The translations under genes were made by a program, and so were the position numbers. A DNA stretch of 64,000 bases from positions 1,550,001-1,614,000 of the forward strand of contig CBDHCM010000006.1 of assembly GCA_965261105.1 (NCBI GenBank). Direction: 5' to 3'. The notes below the pieces were generated by a model that saw only the letters and a program-made list of their open reading frames with translations, ran no database searches and had not been told where the DNA came from. This DNA is from Aldehydirespirator sp965261105. Its GTDB lineage: Bacteria; Actinomycetota; Acidimicrobiia; Acidimicrobiales; Aldehydirespiratoraceae. This document shows positions 25,370 through 33,307 of this stretch, piece by piece (position 1 is the stretch's first letter; each line of letters opens with the position of its first letter).

Positions 25370-25410
25370 GGGTGGCTCCGCCGCGCCGGCAGACGGGCGC
25401 GACCGCCTCC

Positions 25411-26091
25411 CTACAGCAGCTTCTCGAGCTCCTCGGCCATCACCCAGCTGTGCACGATCAGGGTGTCGCCGTCGACTCTGGCCAGGCCGTCGAGCAGGGC
25501 CGCGGTGTCGGGTGGGATCTGGTCGGGCTTGAGGCTGGCGTGGTCGAGCACTACCGGAGGACCGCCCTTGCCCCGGGTGGTGAAGATGCGGTCCTCATAG
25601 CTGAGCGCTCCAATGCCGAAGCGCTTGGCGAGGCGGCGGCCCCAGGCCCGCTCCTCGCCTGTCGCCTTGTGGCCGGGCCGGGGGACGATGTCGTGGAGGT
25701 TCTTGAAGGCCTCGAAGGCGCCCGGATCGTTGATCTGCATCCCGACGAGCACGTCCTCGTCGGGGAAGGACAGGGCGGCCCGGCGCAGCTGGTCGGTCAC
25801 GATGCCGCGCAGAACGGTGTCGCGGCGGGTTGTGCGGCAGGTGTGGCCGGCGCCGACGATCACGCACGGGGTTCCGCCGACGCGCTCCAGGGTGCAGAAC
25901 GAGAAGCCTCGAAGCCTGCCGTTGTCGCGGGCCTCGGTCACCAGCACCCAGGCCTCGGCTTGCTTGGAGAGGGAGCCCACCTCGTAGGCGCTGGATGAGA
26001 CGGCGCAGAGATCGGCCATCTCAGCGAGATCGGAATCCCCAAGTGCGGTGCAATCCCTGGTCTCGATCGCGATTGCCATGGCGGTTCCCAC
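25411..26091 (-). CDS. Conserved-looking protein of unknown function
   Basis: I do not recognise this 226-residue protein with confidence. It is soluble, without signal peptide or membrane segment. Its order of features, an N-terminal SDLAEMADLCAVSSSAYEVG, a central VIVGAGHTCRTTRRDTVLRG and VLVGMQINDPGAFEAFKNLH, recalls an acetyltransferase (GNAT)-like fold with a substrate region, but the acetyl-CoA loop is not convincing. Codon use is normal for the window, so it is a real gene. GTG 26091 or ATG 26079 could be the start. It may be cotranscribed with the nitroreductase gene. Confidence 0.7.
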   Translation of the reverse strand: MGTAMAIAIETRDCTALGDSDLAEMADLCAVSSSAYEVGSLSKQAEAWVLVTEARDNGRLRGFSFCTLERVGGTPCVIVGAGHTCRTTRRDTVLRGIVTDQLRRAALSFPDEDVLVGMQINDPGAFEAFKNLHDIVPRPGHKATGEERAWGRRLAKRFGIGALSYEDRIFTTRGKGGPPVVLDHASLKPDQIPPDTAALLDGLARVDGDTLIVHSWVMAEELEKLL

Positions 26092-26209
26092 CCCTGTCTA
26101 TCGCCCGTGCCGTCCGCTCCAGTCTCAGGGGTGTGGGGCCGTTTCGCAACCCTCACAGCACCGTTTCGCACCCGGCGCGAGCGGGTTGAACCGTGCCGTG
26201 TGGGATCGA

Positions 26210-29200
26210 TCAGACCCCGGCGATGGCCTCGGCGCCGAGCAGCTCGCGCAGCTCGGCCGGCAGACCGTTGGCGGTGTCCACCGCGAAGTCCTCGGCCAGG
26301 CGCGCCACCCGGCGCTCGCCCAGCAGCAGCTCGACCGGCGAGCCGCCGGGATGGGCCCTCAGCAGCGACTTGAGCTCGTCCAGCAGCCGGTCGGTCTGGT
26401 GCTCGAGGCCGAGGTTGACCCGCAGCGGCGCGTCCGGCTCGGTGCTGGTGACGGGATGCACCTCGTTGGCGAAGAACCTCAGGGCGTCCTCCCTGGAGTC
26501 GAGCCGCCCTCGCACTACGACCACGGCGTCGTCGGCCAGCTTCGGGCCGTGTTCGGCCATCGCTCTCGGGAACACCAGCACCTCGATTCTGTGTTCGAGG
26601 TCCTCCAGCGCGAAGGTCGCCATCAGCTCGCCCTTGCGGGTCCAGCGCCGCTGCAGGCCGGTGACCACTCCTCCGACCGACCAGAAGCCGGGGTCGTCTC
26701 TGCGCCCCGCCCCAGCCGCGAGGTCGCTGATCGTGCAGTCGGCCAGGCGGCGCACCCGGGCCTCCATCCCCTGAAGCGGGTGGTCGGAGATGTAGAGGCC
26801 GAGCATCTCCTTCTCGTGGGCCAGCTTCTGCATGCGCTCGTACTCGATGTCGGGCACATCGGGCCTGTCGTCGAAGGACGGGCCGGCGCTCTGCTCGCCG
26901 AACAGCGACATAACGCCGGCCTCGTGCTCGCGCCGCTTGCGCACCGTCATGTCGATGATGGACTCGTGCACCTGCAGAAGGCCCTTGCGCGGGTGGCCCA
27001 GCGAGTCGAAGGCCCCCGCCTTGATCAGCGACTCGACCGTGCGCTTGTTCAGCGCTTCGATGTGCACACGCTCCACGAAGGCGACGAACGAGGAGTACGG
27101 CCCGTTCGCGTCGCGCTCCGCGATCACCCGCTCGACGGCGCCCTCCCCCACGTTGCGCACCGCGGAGAGGCCGTACACGATGCGTCCCGGGCCCGCCTCG
27201 CCGTCGGAGGGGACCGGCGTGAAGTCCGACGCGGACCGGTTGACGTCGGGGACCTGCACCTCGATGCCTTGCAGGCGGCACTCGTTGAGGTAGACCGAGG
27301 CGTTCTCCAGCTTGCCCTTGACGCTGGTGAGCAGGGCGGCCAGGTACTCCACCGGGTAGTTGGCCTTCAGGTAGGCGGTCTGGTAGGCGACCAGGCCGTA
27401 GCCGTAGCTGTGGCTCTTGTTGAAGGCGTAGTCGGCGAACTGCTCGATGATCTTGAACAGTTGGGCGCCGAGGCCCTCCTCGTAGCCGCGGGCGGCCACG
27501 CCCGCCACGAACTTCTCCTCCTCGGCTGCCATGGCGGAGCGGATCTTCTTGCCCATGGCCTTGCGCAGCGAGTCGGCCTCGGCCAGGGAGTATCCCGCGA
27601 AGCGCTGCGCCACCCGCATCACGCTCTCCTGGTAGATCATCAGCCCGTAGGTGTCGGCCAGGATGTCGGAAGCGTCGTCGTGGAAGTACTCGACCCGGCG
27701 CCGGCCGTTCTTGCGGTCGGCGTAGTCGTGGTGCATGTTGGCCGCCATCGGACCGGGCCGGTAGAGCGCCACCAGCGCGCAGATGTCGTCGAAGGCGGTG
27801 GGCGCCAGGGAGCGGACCAACGAGCGCACCTGGGGGTTCTCAAGCTGGAACACCCCGATGGTGTCGCCCTCCCGCAGCATCTTGAAGGTGGCGTCGTCGT
27901 CCAGCGGGATGGAGTCGATGTCGACGACGACCCCGCGGGTGCGCTCGACCAGTTCGACGGTGTCGGTTATCACGTCGAGGTTGCGCAGGCCCAAGAAGTC
28001 CATCTTCAGCAGGCCGAGATCCTCCACGCCGTGCATCTCGTACTGGGTGACGATGGGTGCCTCCGACGCGTCCCGGCCCGGCTCCGGCTTGCGCTGTATG
28101 GGCATGTACTCGGTCAACGGCTCGGGCGTGATGACCACGGCGGCGGCGTGGATGCCGTCCTGGCGCCGCATGCCCTCGATGCCCTTGGCCACGTCTACCA
28201 CCTTGGCCACGTCGGCTTCGGTGTCGTACATCTGGCGCAACTCGGCCGCGGCCACATAGCCGTCTCGGTGGCTCTGCGATTCCTCGAAGCAGTACCGCAG
28301 CGGGGTGTCTCGGCCCAGGATCAGCGGAGGCATGGCCTTGGCGATCTTGTCGCCCAGTGAGTGGGGGTAGCCCAGCACGCGGGCTGCGTCGCGCACCGCG
28401 GCACGGGCCTTGATCCGTCCGAAGGTGATGATCTGGGCCACGTGGTCGCGCCCGTAGCGCTGGGCTGCGTAGTTGATCATCTCGTCGCGGTGGCGCGAGT
28501 CGAAGTCCATGTCGATGTCGGGCATCGACACCCGCGACGGGTTGAGGAACCGCTCGAACAGCAGGTCGTAGCGGATCGGGTCGAGGTCGGTGATGCGCAG
28601 GCTGAAGGCCACCGCGCAGCCCGCGGCCGAGCCGCGGCCCGGCCCCACCCGGATGCCCCTGCGCCGGGCGTGGGCGATCAGGTCCCAGGTGATGAGGAAG
28701 TAGGAGGCGAACCCCATGCTGTTGATGACCTCGAGCTCGTAGGCCAGCCTCTCGGCCACGTTGCCGGGAAGGGGGTCGCCCCAGCGCCGGCGCGCGCCGG
28801 AGTATGTGAGGTGCTGAAGGTAGGCGCGGTCGCTGTCGAAGCCGTCGGGGACTTCGAAGTGCGGGAGGCGGGGCGTGCCGAACTCGATGTTCACGTCGGC
28901 GCGCTCCGCGATCAACAGCGTGTTGTCGCAGGACTCGGGGAGCTCGGCGAACAGGCTGCGCATCTCCGCCGCGGTCTTCATGTAGTGCTCGTCGCCGTGG
29001 AACTTGAGGCGGTCGGTGTCCTCCAGCAGCGACCCGGTCTGCACGCACAGCAGCGCGTCGTGGGCCGCGGCGTCGGCGCGGTGCGTGTAGTGGCTGTCGT
29101 TGGTGGCCAGCAGCGGGGCGTCGAGCTTGCGAGCGATCTCCAGCAGTTTGGGGTTGATCCTGTGCTGCTCCGGTATGCCGTGGTCCTGCAGCTCGATGAA

Positions 29201-29755
29201 GAAGCTGTCGCGGCCGAAAATGTCCTGGAAGCGGGCCGCCTTGTCGAGGGCTTCGGCGGTGTTGTCCCGCAGCAGGGCCTGGGGCACCTGGCCGCCGAGG
29301 CAGCCGGTGGTGGCGATCAGGCCCGAGCTGTGGTCGTTGAGTGTCTCCCAGTCGCAGCGGGGCTTGTAGTAATAGCCCTCCATGAAGGCCCGGCTGGCCA
29401 GCTTGATGAGGTTCTTGTAGCCGGTGTCGTCGGTGGCCAGCAGCGTCAGGTGGTAGTAGAGCTTGCCGCCGCCCTCGATGTCGCCGCCGGAGTCGTCGAC
29501 ACGCCCCCGCCGCGGCGGCCTCTCGTGCCGGGAGTCCCGAGCCATGTAGGCCTCTATGCCGATGACCGGCTTGATGTCGTGGTCCTTGCACTTGCGGTAG
29601 AAGTCCAGGACCCCGTACATGTTGCCGTGGTCGGTTATGCCCAGCGCGGGCTGGCGGTCGGCGGCCGCGGCCGAGACGAGGTCGTCGAGCCGGGAGGCGC
29701 CGTCCAGTATCGAGTACTCGGTGTGGGTATGGAGGTGGACGAAGGAGTCAGCCAC
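26210..29755 (-). CDS. dnaE: DNA polymerase III alpha subunit
   Basis: DnaE is the replicative polymerase. I start it at the GTG at 29755, four bases after a perfect AGGAGG, giving 1181 residues beginning VADSFVHLHTHTEYSILDG. The PHP domain opens with HLHTHTEYS and LGITDHGNMYG. The catalytic aspartates are in SMPDIDMDFDSRHRDEMI, fingers and palm motifs such as GRGSAAGCAVAFSL and DGIHAAAVVI follow, and the C-terminal part has the helix-hairpin-helix segment and an OB fold (GVVTGLQRRWTRKGELMATF). The length fits DnaE1 rather than the error-prone DnaE2. A TAGGGT box at 29826-29831 may be its promoter. Confidence 0.96.
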   Translation of the reverse strand: MADSFVHLHTHTEYSILDGASRLDDLVSAAAADRQPALGITDHGNMYGVLDFYRKCKDHDIKPVIGIEAYMARDSRHERPPRRGRVDDSGGDIEGGGKLYYHLTLLATDDTGYKNLIKLASRAFMEGYYYKPRCDWETLNDHSSGLIATTGCLGGQVPQALLRDNTAEALDKAARFQDIFGRDSFFIELQDHGIPEQHRINPKLLEIARKLDAPLLATNDSHYTHRADAAAHDALLCVQTGSLLEDTDRLKFHGDEHYMKTAAEMRSLFAELPESCDNTLLIAERADVNIEFGTPRLPHFEVPDGFDSDRAYLQHLTYSGARRRWGDPLPGNVAERLAYELEVINSMGFASYFLITWDLIAHARRRGIRVGPGRGSAAGCAVAFSLRITDLDPIRYDLLFERFLNPSRVSMPDIDMDFDSRHRDEMINYAAQRYGRDHVAQIITFGRIKARAAVRDAARVLGYPHSLGDKIAKAMPPLILGRDTPLRYCFEESQSHRDGYVAAAELRQMYDTEADVAKVVDVAKGIEGMRRQDGIHAAAVVITPEPLTEYMPIQRKPEPGRDASEAPIVTQYEMHGVEDLGLLKMDFLGLRNLDVITDTVELVERTRGVVVDIDSIPLDDDATFKMLREGDTIGVFQLENPQVRSLVRSLAPTAFDDICALVALYRPGPMAANMHHDYADRKNGRRRVEYFHDDASDILADTYGLMIYQESVMRVAQRFAGYSLAEADSLRKAMGKKIRSAMAAEEEKFVAGVAARGYEEGLGAQLFKIIEQFADYAFNKSHSYGYGLVAYQTAYLKANYPVEYLAALLTSVKGKLENASVYLNECRLQGIEVQVPDVNRSASDFTPVPSDGEAGPGRIVYGLSAVRNVGEGAVERVIAERDANGPYSSFVAFVERVHIEALNKRTVESLIKAGAFDSLGHPRKGLLQVHESIIDMTVRKRREHEAGVMSLFGEQSAGPSFDDRPDVPDIEYERMQKLAHEKEMLGLYISDHPLQGMEARVRRLADCTISDLAAGAGRRDDPGFWSVGGVVTGLQRRWTRKGELMATFALEDLEHRIEVLVFPRAMAEHGPKLADDAVVVVRGRLDSREDALRFFANEVHPVTSTEPDAPLRVNLGLEHQTDRLLDELKSLLRAHPGGSPVELLLGERRVARLAEDFAVDTANGLPAELRELLGAEAIAGV

Positions 29756-29825
29756 CGAGCCTCCTGTGGACGGGCTGGATGAGGTGTGGAACACCCTGGG
29801 GACAAAGCACAGCAGTGTGATTCGC

Positions 29826-29831
29826 ACCCTA
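29826..29831 (-). promoter_or_regulatory. Possible -10 box of dnaE
   Basis: TAGGGT in minus-strand sense lies about 70 bases before the dnaE GTG. Unlike several other genes here dnaE has a strong Shine-Dalgarno sequence, so a message with a leader is expected. Confidence 0.3.
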
Positions 29832-29905
29832 GCCGGGCGTGATGCACGGCGCGCAAGCATCGATTTCCAGGGCGCCCGCAGGCGACGTCGAAGGCGGTCT
29901 GCGGC

Positions 29906-30433
29906 CTACAGGTATGTGCCTGGGAGGGTCCCGGCGGCGGCCGGCGCGGCGCTCTGGCGGTACGGGTCGGCGCCCGGCGGCAGCTCGCCCCGCATGGACT
30001 GCAGCTGCTGGTGGGCGGTCATCTGCTGGGCCAGCAGCATGGCCTTCATGCCCTGGATAAGGCCCTCGAGCCAGCCCACCAGCTGAGCTTTGGCGATCTG
30101 GAGCTCGATCGCGGAGGGGGCCTCGGGCTGGTCGAAGGGCGAGGCGAGCCGGGCCAGCTCCTCGCGCAGGTCCTGCGACAGCGCCGAGCCGACCTCCCGC
30201 ACCGACGTCTCGTAGATATCGCGCAGCCGCTGCCGGCTGGCCTCGTCGAGGTCGGTCGAGCGGACCTCGCCCAGCAACTGCTTGAGCATCGTGCCGATGC
30301 GCATGATCTTGGCCGGATGGTCGATGGTCTCGTTGATCTCGTCGTCGTCCTCGCCACCGGCAACGTCGATCACCTCCGGTGCCAGCGCCTCGAACTCGTC
30401 GTCGCGCCTCTCGCTGCTGCGGTCGGAGTCCAC
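29906..30433 (-). CDS. bpa: Bacterial proteasome activator Bpa/PafE
   Basis: Bpa forms a dodecameric ring that opens the 20S proteasome gate without ATP and feeds it unfolded proteins. The 175-residue protein matches the mycobacterial protein from memory over the helical core: HPAKIMRIGTMLKQLLGEVR, LDEASRQRLRDIYETSVRE, and AQLVGWLEGLIQGMKAMLLA. It ends with GTYL, the equivalent of the C-terminal GQYL peptide that docks into the proteasome. The acidic N-terminus is disordered as in relatives. The GTG start is seven bases after a TAGGGT box. Its presence implies that prcA/prcB exist elsewhere in the genome. Confidence 0.92.
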   Translation of the reverse strand: MDSDRSSERRDDEFEALAPEVIDVAGGEDDDEINETIDHPAKIMRIGTMLKQLLGEVRSTDLDEASRQRLRDIYETSVREVGSALSQDLREELARLASPFDQPEAPSAIELQIAKAQLVGWLEGLIQGMKAMLLAQQMTAHQQLQSMRGELPPGADPYRQSAAPAAAGTLPGTYL

Positions 30434-30440
30434 GGGTCCA

Positions 30441-30446
30441 ACCCTA
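30441..30446 (-). promoter_or_regulatory. Predicted -10 box of bpa (leaderless)
   Basis: TAGGGT in minus-strand sense is followed by seven bases and the GTG of bpa, with no ribosome binding site between. Confidence 0.45.
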
Positions 30447-30492
30447 GAGGCAGCGCGGATGGGTGTCACCGCCTCGCGGCGATGGATCTTGT

Positions 30493-31617
30493 CTACGACA
30501 CGTGGACGAGGAGCGGCACCAGCATCTCGGCCGACGTGAGCGAGCCGTGCCGGCCGATGAGCTTGGAGCCGCCGTCGTCGGGATGGGCGAAGGCCCAGCC
30601 GTCCCGGGCCACCAGGGCCACGTCGCCCAACCGGGACCGGGCCGCGTCGGTGACGACCGGTCCCAGCCAGCCGCCGTCGACTATTTCGGAGGCGGTGTGG
30701 ACCCACGCCTGCTCTCCGTGGGCGCCGGCTGCGGCCTCGTAGAGGTCGCGGTCCCGGCCTGGCCGGGCGTGCAGCCAGCGGAAGCGGGCCTCGCCCGACT
30801 CTGCCTGCGCGCAGTCGAGCACCGAGCGGTCGATCCTGACCAGACCCTCGGAGCAGTCCACCAGACCGTGGTCGGATATGGCCACCACCGCGACTCCCCG
30901 GGGGAGGACGGTGAGCAGGTCGGCCATCAGCCGGTCGCAGGCCCGCAGCTCGGCGTCGTAGTGCTCCCCGAAGCCGTGCTCGTGGGCCACGACGTCGAGG
31001 CCCTCGTAGTAGGCGTAGACGAAGGACTCCCCCGCGGCCAGCAGGCGCCGCACCTCCACCGCAAGGCTCGACAGCATCTTGTAGCCGAAGCGGCGGGCGT
31101 CGCGCAGGTAGGCGCGGCTGAACCCCGACTTGCGGTACTCGGCCTTCTGGAGCGCAGGAGGGCGCTGCCCGCCGAATGACGGGATCGGCTGGAACCGCTC
31201 GGGCGGATGGCGGTCGAGTCCGTCGCCCTGGGACGTCCTCCACTTCAAGACGTTGAGATTGCCGTCGCAGGTTCGGATCCGGTAACCCACGACGCCGTGC
31301 TCGCCGACCCCGACGCCGGTGGCTATGGAGGTGAGCGCGGCTGCCGTGGTGCTCGGCGCGACGGTGGTGATGGTGGCGGCGTGCATCTCGTTGAGCGTGG
31401 GCGCGACGCGCCGCCGGGCTGCGAGCTGCTCGGCACCCAGCCCGTCGAGGACCAGCACCACCACGGCCCGAGCGTCGAGCACTTCGGCAGGCAGTGGGCT
31501 CGCGGCCGCGCTCCGGCCGGGTTCCAGGATCGCGGGCACGATGTCGGCCACGCACCCGCCGCCGTATGCGGGCAGGACCGGCTCTCGGAGCGCGGGGATC
31601 GGTTCCGGGCGAGCCAC
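30493..31617 (-). CDS. Alkaline phosphatase-superfamily phosphodiesterase/nucleotide pyrophosphatase
   Basis: The 374-residue protein has the metal-binding and nucleophile pattern of this superfamily: VVLVLDGLGAEQL, the threonine nucleophile in TITTVAPSTTAAALTSIATG, YYEGLDVVAHEHGFG, and the late metal ligands in VVAISDHGLVDCSEG. It has no signal peptide and should act in the cytoplasm. The likely substrates are phosphodiesters or nucleotides, but the exact reaction is unknown. From GTG 31617 it is divergent from the Rrf2 gene, with only 18 bases between its start and the first ATG on the other strand. Confidence 0.85.
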   Translation of the reverse strand: MARPEPIPALREPVLPAYGGGCVADIVPAILEPGRSAAASPLPAEVLDARAVVVLVLDGLGAEQLAARRRVAPTLNEMHAATITTVAPSTTAAALTSIATGVGVGEHGVVGYRIRTCDGNLNVLKWRTSQGDGLDRHPPERFQPIPSFGGQRPPALQKAEYRKSGFSRAYLRDARRFGYKMLSSLAVEVRRLLAAGESFVYAYYEGLDVVAHEHGFGEHYDAELRACDRLMADLLTVLPRGVAVVAISDHGLVDCSEGLVRIDRSVLDCAQAESGEARFRWLHARPGRDRDLYEAAAGAHGEQAWVHTASEIVDGGWLGPVVTDAARSRLGDVALVARDGWAFAHPDDGGSKLIGRHGSLTSAEMLVPLLVHVS

Positions 31618-31623
31618 GGCATC

Positions 31624-31629
31624 TAGGAT
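31624..31629 (+). promoter_or_regulatory. Predicted -10 box of the Rrf2 transcript (leaderless)
   Basis: TAGGAT is followed by six bases and the ATG of a 19-codon mini-ORF at 31636. Transcription beginning at that A would make the mini-ORF, not the Rrf2 gene, the leaderless entry point. Confidence 0.45.
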
Positions 31630-31635
31630 GCCACC

Positions 31636-31695
31636 ATGAGGGCGTCGACACGCGGGGACTGCGCCGCGCCGTCCGTCGCCGCGGCTCGACCATGA
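31636..31695 (+). CDS. 19-codon mini-ORF duplicating the Rrf2 gene start
   Basis: The frame begins MRASTRGD, nearly the MRVSTRGD of the Rrf2 protein 56 bases downstream, then runs through CAAPSVAAARP to a TGA that overlaps the Rrf2 ATG (ATGA). As at hisB and menG, a duplicated gene start with 3n+2 spacing has become a coupled leader peptide frame. Only about 28 bases at the start are still well matched, so this duplication is older than the others. Confidence 0.5.
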   Translation: MRASTRGDCAAPSVAAARP

Positions 31696-32141
31696 GGGTG
31701 TCCACACGCGGCGACTATGCGTCCCGCGCCCTGCTGTCCTTGGCGTTGCACAGCGAGAACACCCCGACCTCGGTGCGGGAGATCGCCGAGCGCACCGCGC
31801 TCCCCCAGCCGTACCTGGAGCAGATACTGCTGGCCCTCAAGGGAGCCGGGCTGGTGCGCTCGAAGCGGGGCGTGGGCGGCGGGTATGTGCTGGCCCGCGA
31901 CCCCTCCGACATCAAGCTGTCGGACATCGTGCGGGCGGTGGACGGGCCCATCTCCGCCGGCGACTTCGGGGAGCCGCACACCGACGGAGCCTGCGACCAC
32001 GAGGGTCAGTGCGTGCTGCTGGCGATCTGGTCGGCCTCGGGCTCGCACATGCGGCGCTTCCTCGACTCTTTCAGCCTGTCTCAGATAACGACCATGGCCC
32101 AGGGCGAGTCCCCCTGGCCGGTGGACGAGGAGTCCATCTAG
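31692..32141 (+). CDS. Rrf2-family transcription regulator
   Basis: Rrf2 proteins are winged-helix repressors, often with an iron-sulfur cluster (IscR, NsrR, RsrR). The 149-residue protein has the start MRVSTRGDYASRALLSLALH, the recognition helix PQPYLEQILLALKGAGLV and the wing SKRGVGGGYVLARDP. The loop GACDHEGQCVLLAIW holds two cysteines seven residues apart. A third cysteine of the IscR type is not obvious, so the cluster type is open. Its targets are unknown; the divergent phosphodiesterase gene is one candidate. Confidence 0.92.
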   Translation: MRVSTRGDYASRALLSLALHSENTPTSVREIAERTALPQPYLEQILLALKGAGLVRSKRGVGGGYVLARDPSDIKLSDIVRAVDGPISAGDFGEPHTDGACDHEGQCVLLAIWSASGSHMRRFLDSFSLSQITTMAQGESPWPVDEESI

Positions 32142-32230
32142 CGCCACGCGAGAACTGGGCCTGCACGGCTCGAAGGCGTGTCAGGCCCAGCTTCGCTTGG
32201 GGGCGATCTGATGGAGGGGCGTGTGGCCGG

Positions 32231-33307
32231 TCAGCCGCGAGCCGTCGCCAGCCAGCCGTCCGCGATGTCCCGGTTGGCCTCTATCCAGGCTGCGGCGTCG
32301 GCCCGGATCTCCGCGTCGGAGTAACCGAGATCAGCGTTGGCCATCTTGGCGTTCTGGGTCGCGATGTCCGACAGCGGTATGGACACGACTTCCAGCAGGC
32401 GGCGGATGTCGGGGTTGTCGTCGAGGAAGTCCTCGTTGCCGACGGCGCGGATGCTGCTGACCGCCCAGCCCAGGTTGCACGGGTTCGACGCGCAGCCCCT
32501 CAGGCCCTGCACCTCCGTTGAGGCCTCCTCGTCCTCGAGGGCGGGCGACTCTAGCCATACCACATCGGTTCCGGGGGTGAGGACCTCGTAGGTCCAGTTG
32601 GGCGTCCATGCGTAGAACAGCGCCGGCTCGCCCGCGGCCACGCGGTCGCGCACCGCGCGGACCAGGTCGTTGTAGTCGCCGGAGACCTGCTCGACGTTCT
32701 CGCCCCAATCGAGCTCCGCGATGTGGGAGTCGATGACGCCGTTGCAGCCCCATCCCTCGTTGCACCCGATCAGGTTGGCCAGACCGTCGCCGTCGGAGTC
32801 GAACACCCGGGCTACCGAGGCGTCGGCCAAATCGCTCATCGAAGTAATGCCGTTGGCGTCGGCGGTGGCCTTGTCGATCATGTAGCCCTGCAGGGCTCCG
32901 GAGCGCACCTGGAATCCGACCGGCTCTATGGGCAGGTCGGTGGACTGGCCGGTGACCAGTTCGCCCTCCAGGTAGATGTCGTGGAGGGGGAACCAGCCGT
33001 TGACCCAGAGGTCGAACTGGCCGGTGGCCAGCGCGGGATAGAACCCGTTGGGATCGCGGGTGTTCTCGGCCGGGTCGCTGACCTGGTGCCCGAGCTCTCC
33101 TATGAGTTGGGCGTAGATGGCGGCCTGCATGTAGCCGCTGTCCCAGTTGGCCCGGGCCATCGTCACCTCGCCGTCGTCGGCGTCGGCCGCGCAGGCCGAG
33201 AGCACCAGCGCCAATGCGGCCAACACGGCGGTCAGGATCGTGGTGGTCCTGCCGGTGATGCTGCGATTCGTCATTTCAGGCCTCCTCGTGTCGCGTGTCC
33301 TGTTCAT
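32231..33307 (-). CDS. ProX-type glycine betaine-binding lipoprotein
   Basis: The 358-residue protein has a lipobox (LALVLSAC, Cys39) and then a ProX/OpuAC-type binding domain. The three tryptophans that make the betaine cage in Escherichia coli ProX are all present, as W105 (NGWFPLHD), W186 (GCNEGWGC with the conserved cysteine pair) and W234 (FYAWTPNW). It should capture betaine at the outer face of the membrane. What is odd is its partner: it starts at an ATGA overlap with the stop of a BCCT secondary carrier, and no ABC permease or ATPase is nearby. An alternative start is the ATG at 33274. Confidence 0.92.
   Translation of the reverse strand: MNRTRDTRRPEMTNRSITGRTTTILTAVLAALALVLSACAADADDGEVTMARANWDSGYMQAAIYAQLIGELGHQVSDPAENTRDPNGFYPALATGQFDLWVNGWFPLHDIYLEGELVTGQSTDLPIEPVGFQVRSGALQGYMIDKATADANGITSMSDLADASVARVFDSDGDGLANLIGCNEGWGCNGVIDSHIAELDWGENVEQVSGDYNDLVRAVRDRVAAGEPALFYAWTPNWTYEVLTPGTDVVWLESPALEDEEASTEVQGLRGCASNPCNLGWAVSSIRAVGNEDFLDDNPDIRRLLEVVSIPLSDIATQNAKMANADLGYSDAEIRADAAAWIEANRDIADGWLATARG

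Noticed and set aside
26048..28360. A 770-codon plus-strand open frame opposite dnaE
   Set aside because: Same GC effect. It lies entirely over the conserved polymerase domains of dnaE and has no recognisable domain.
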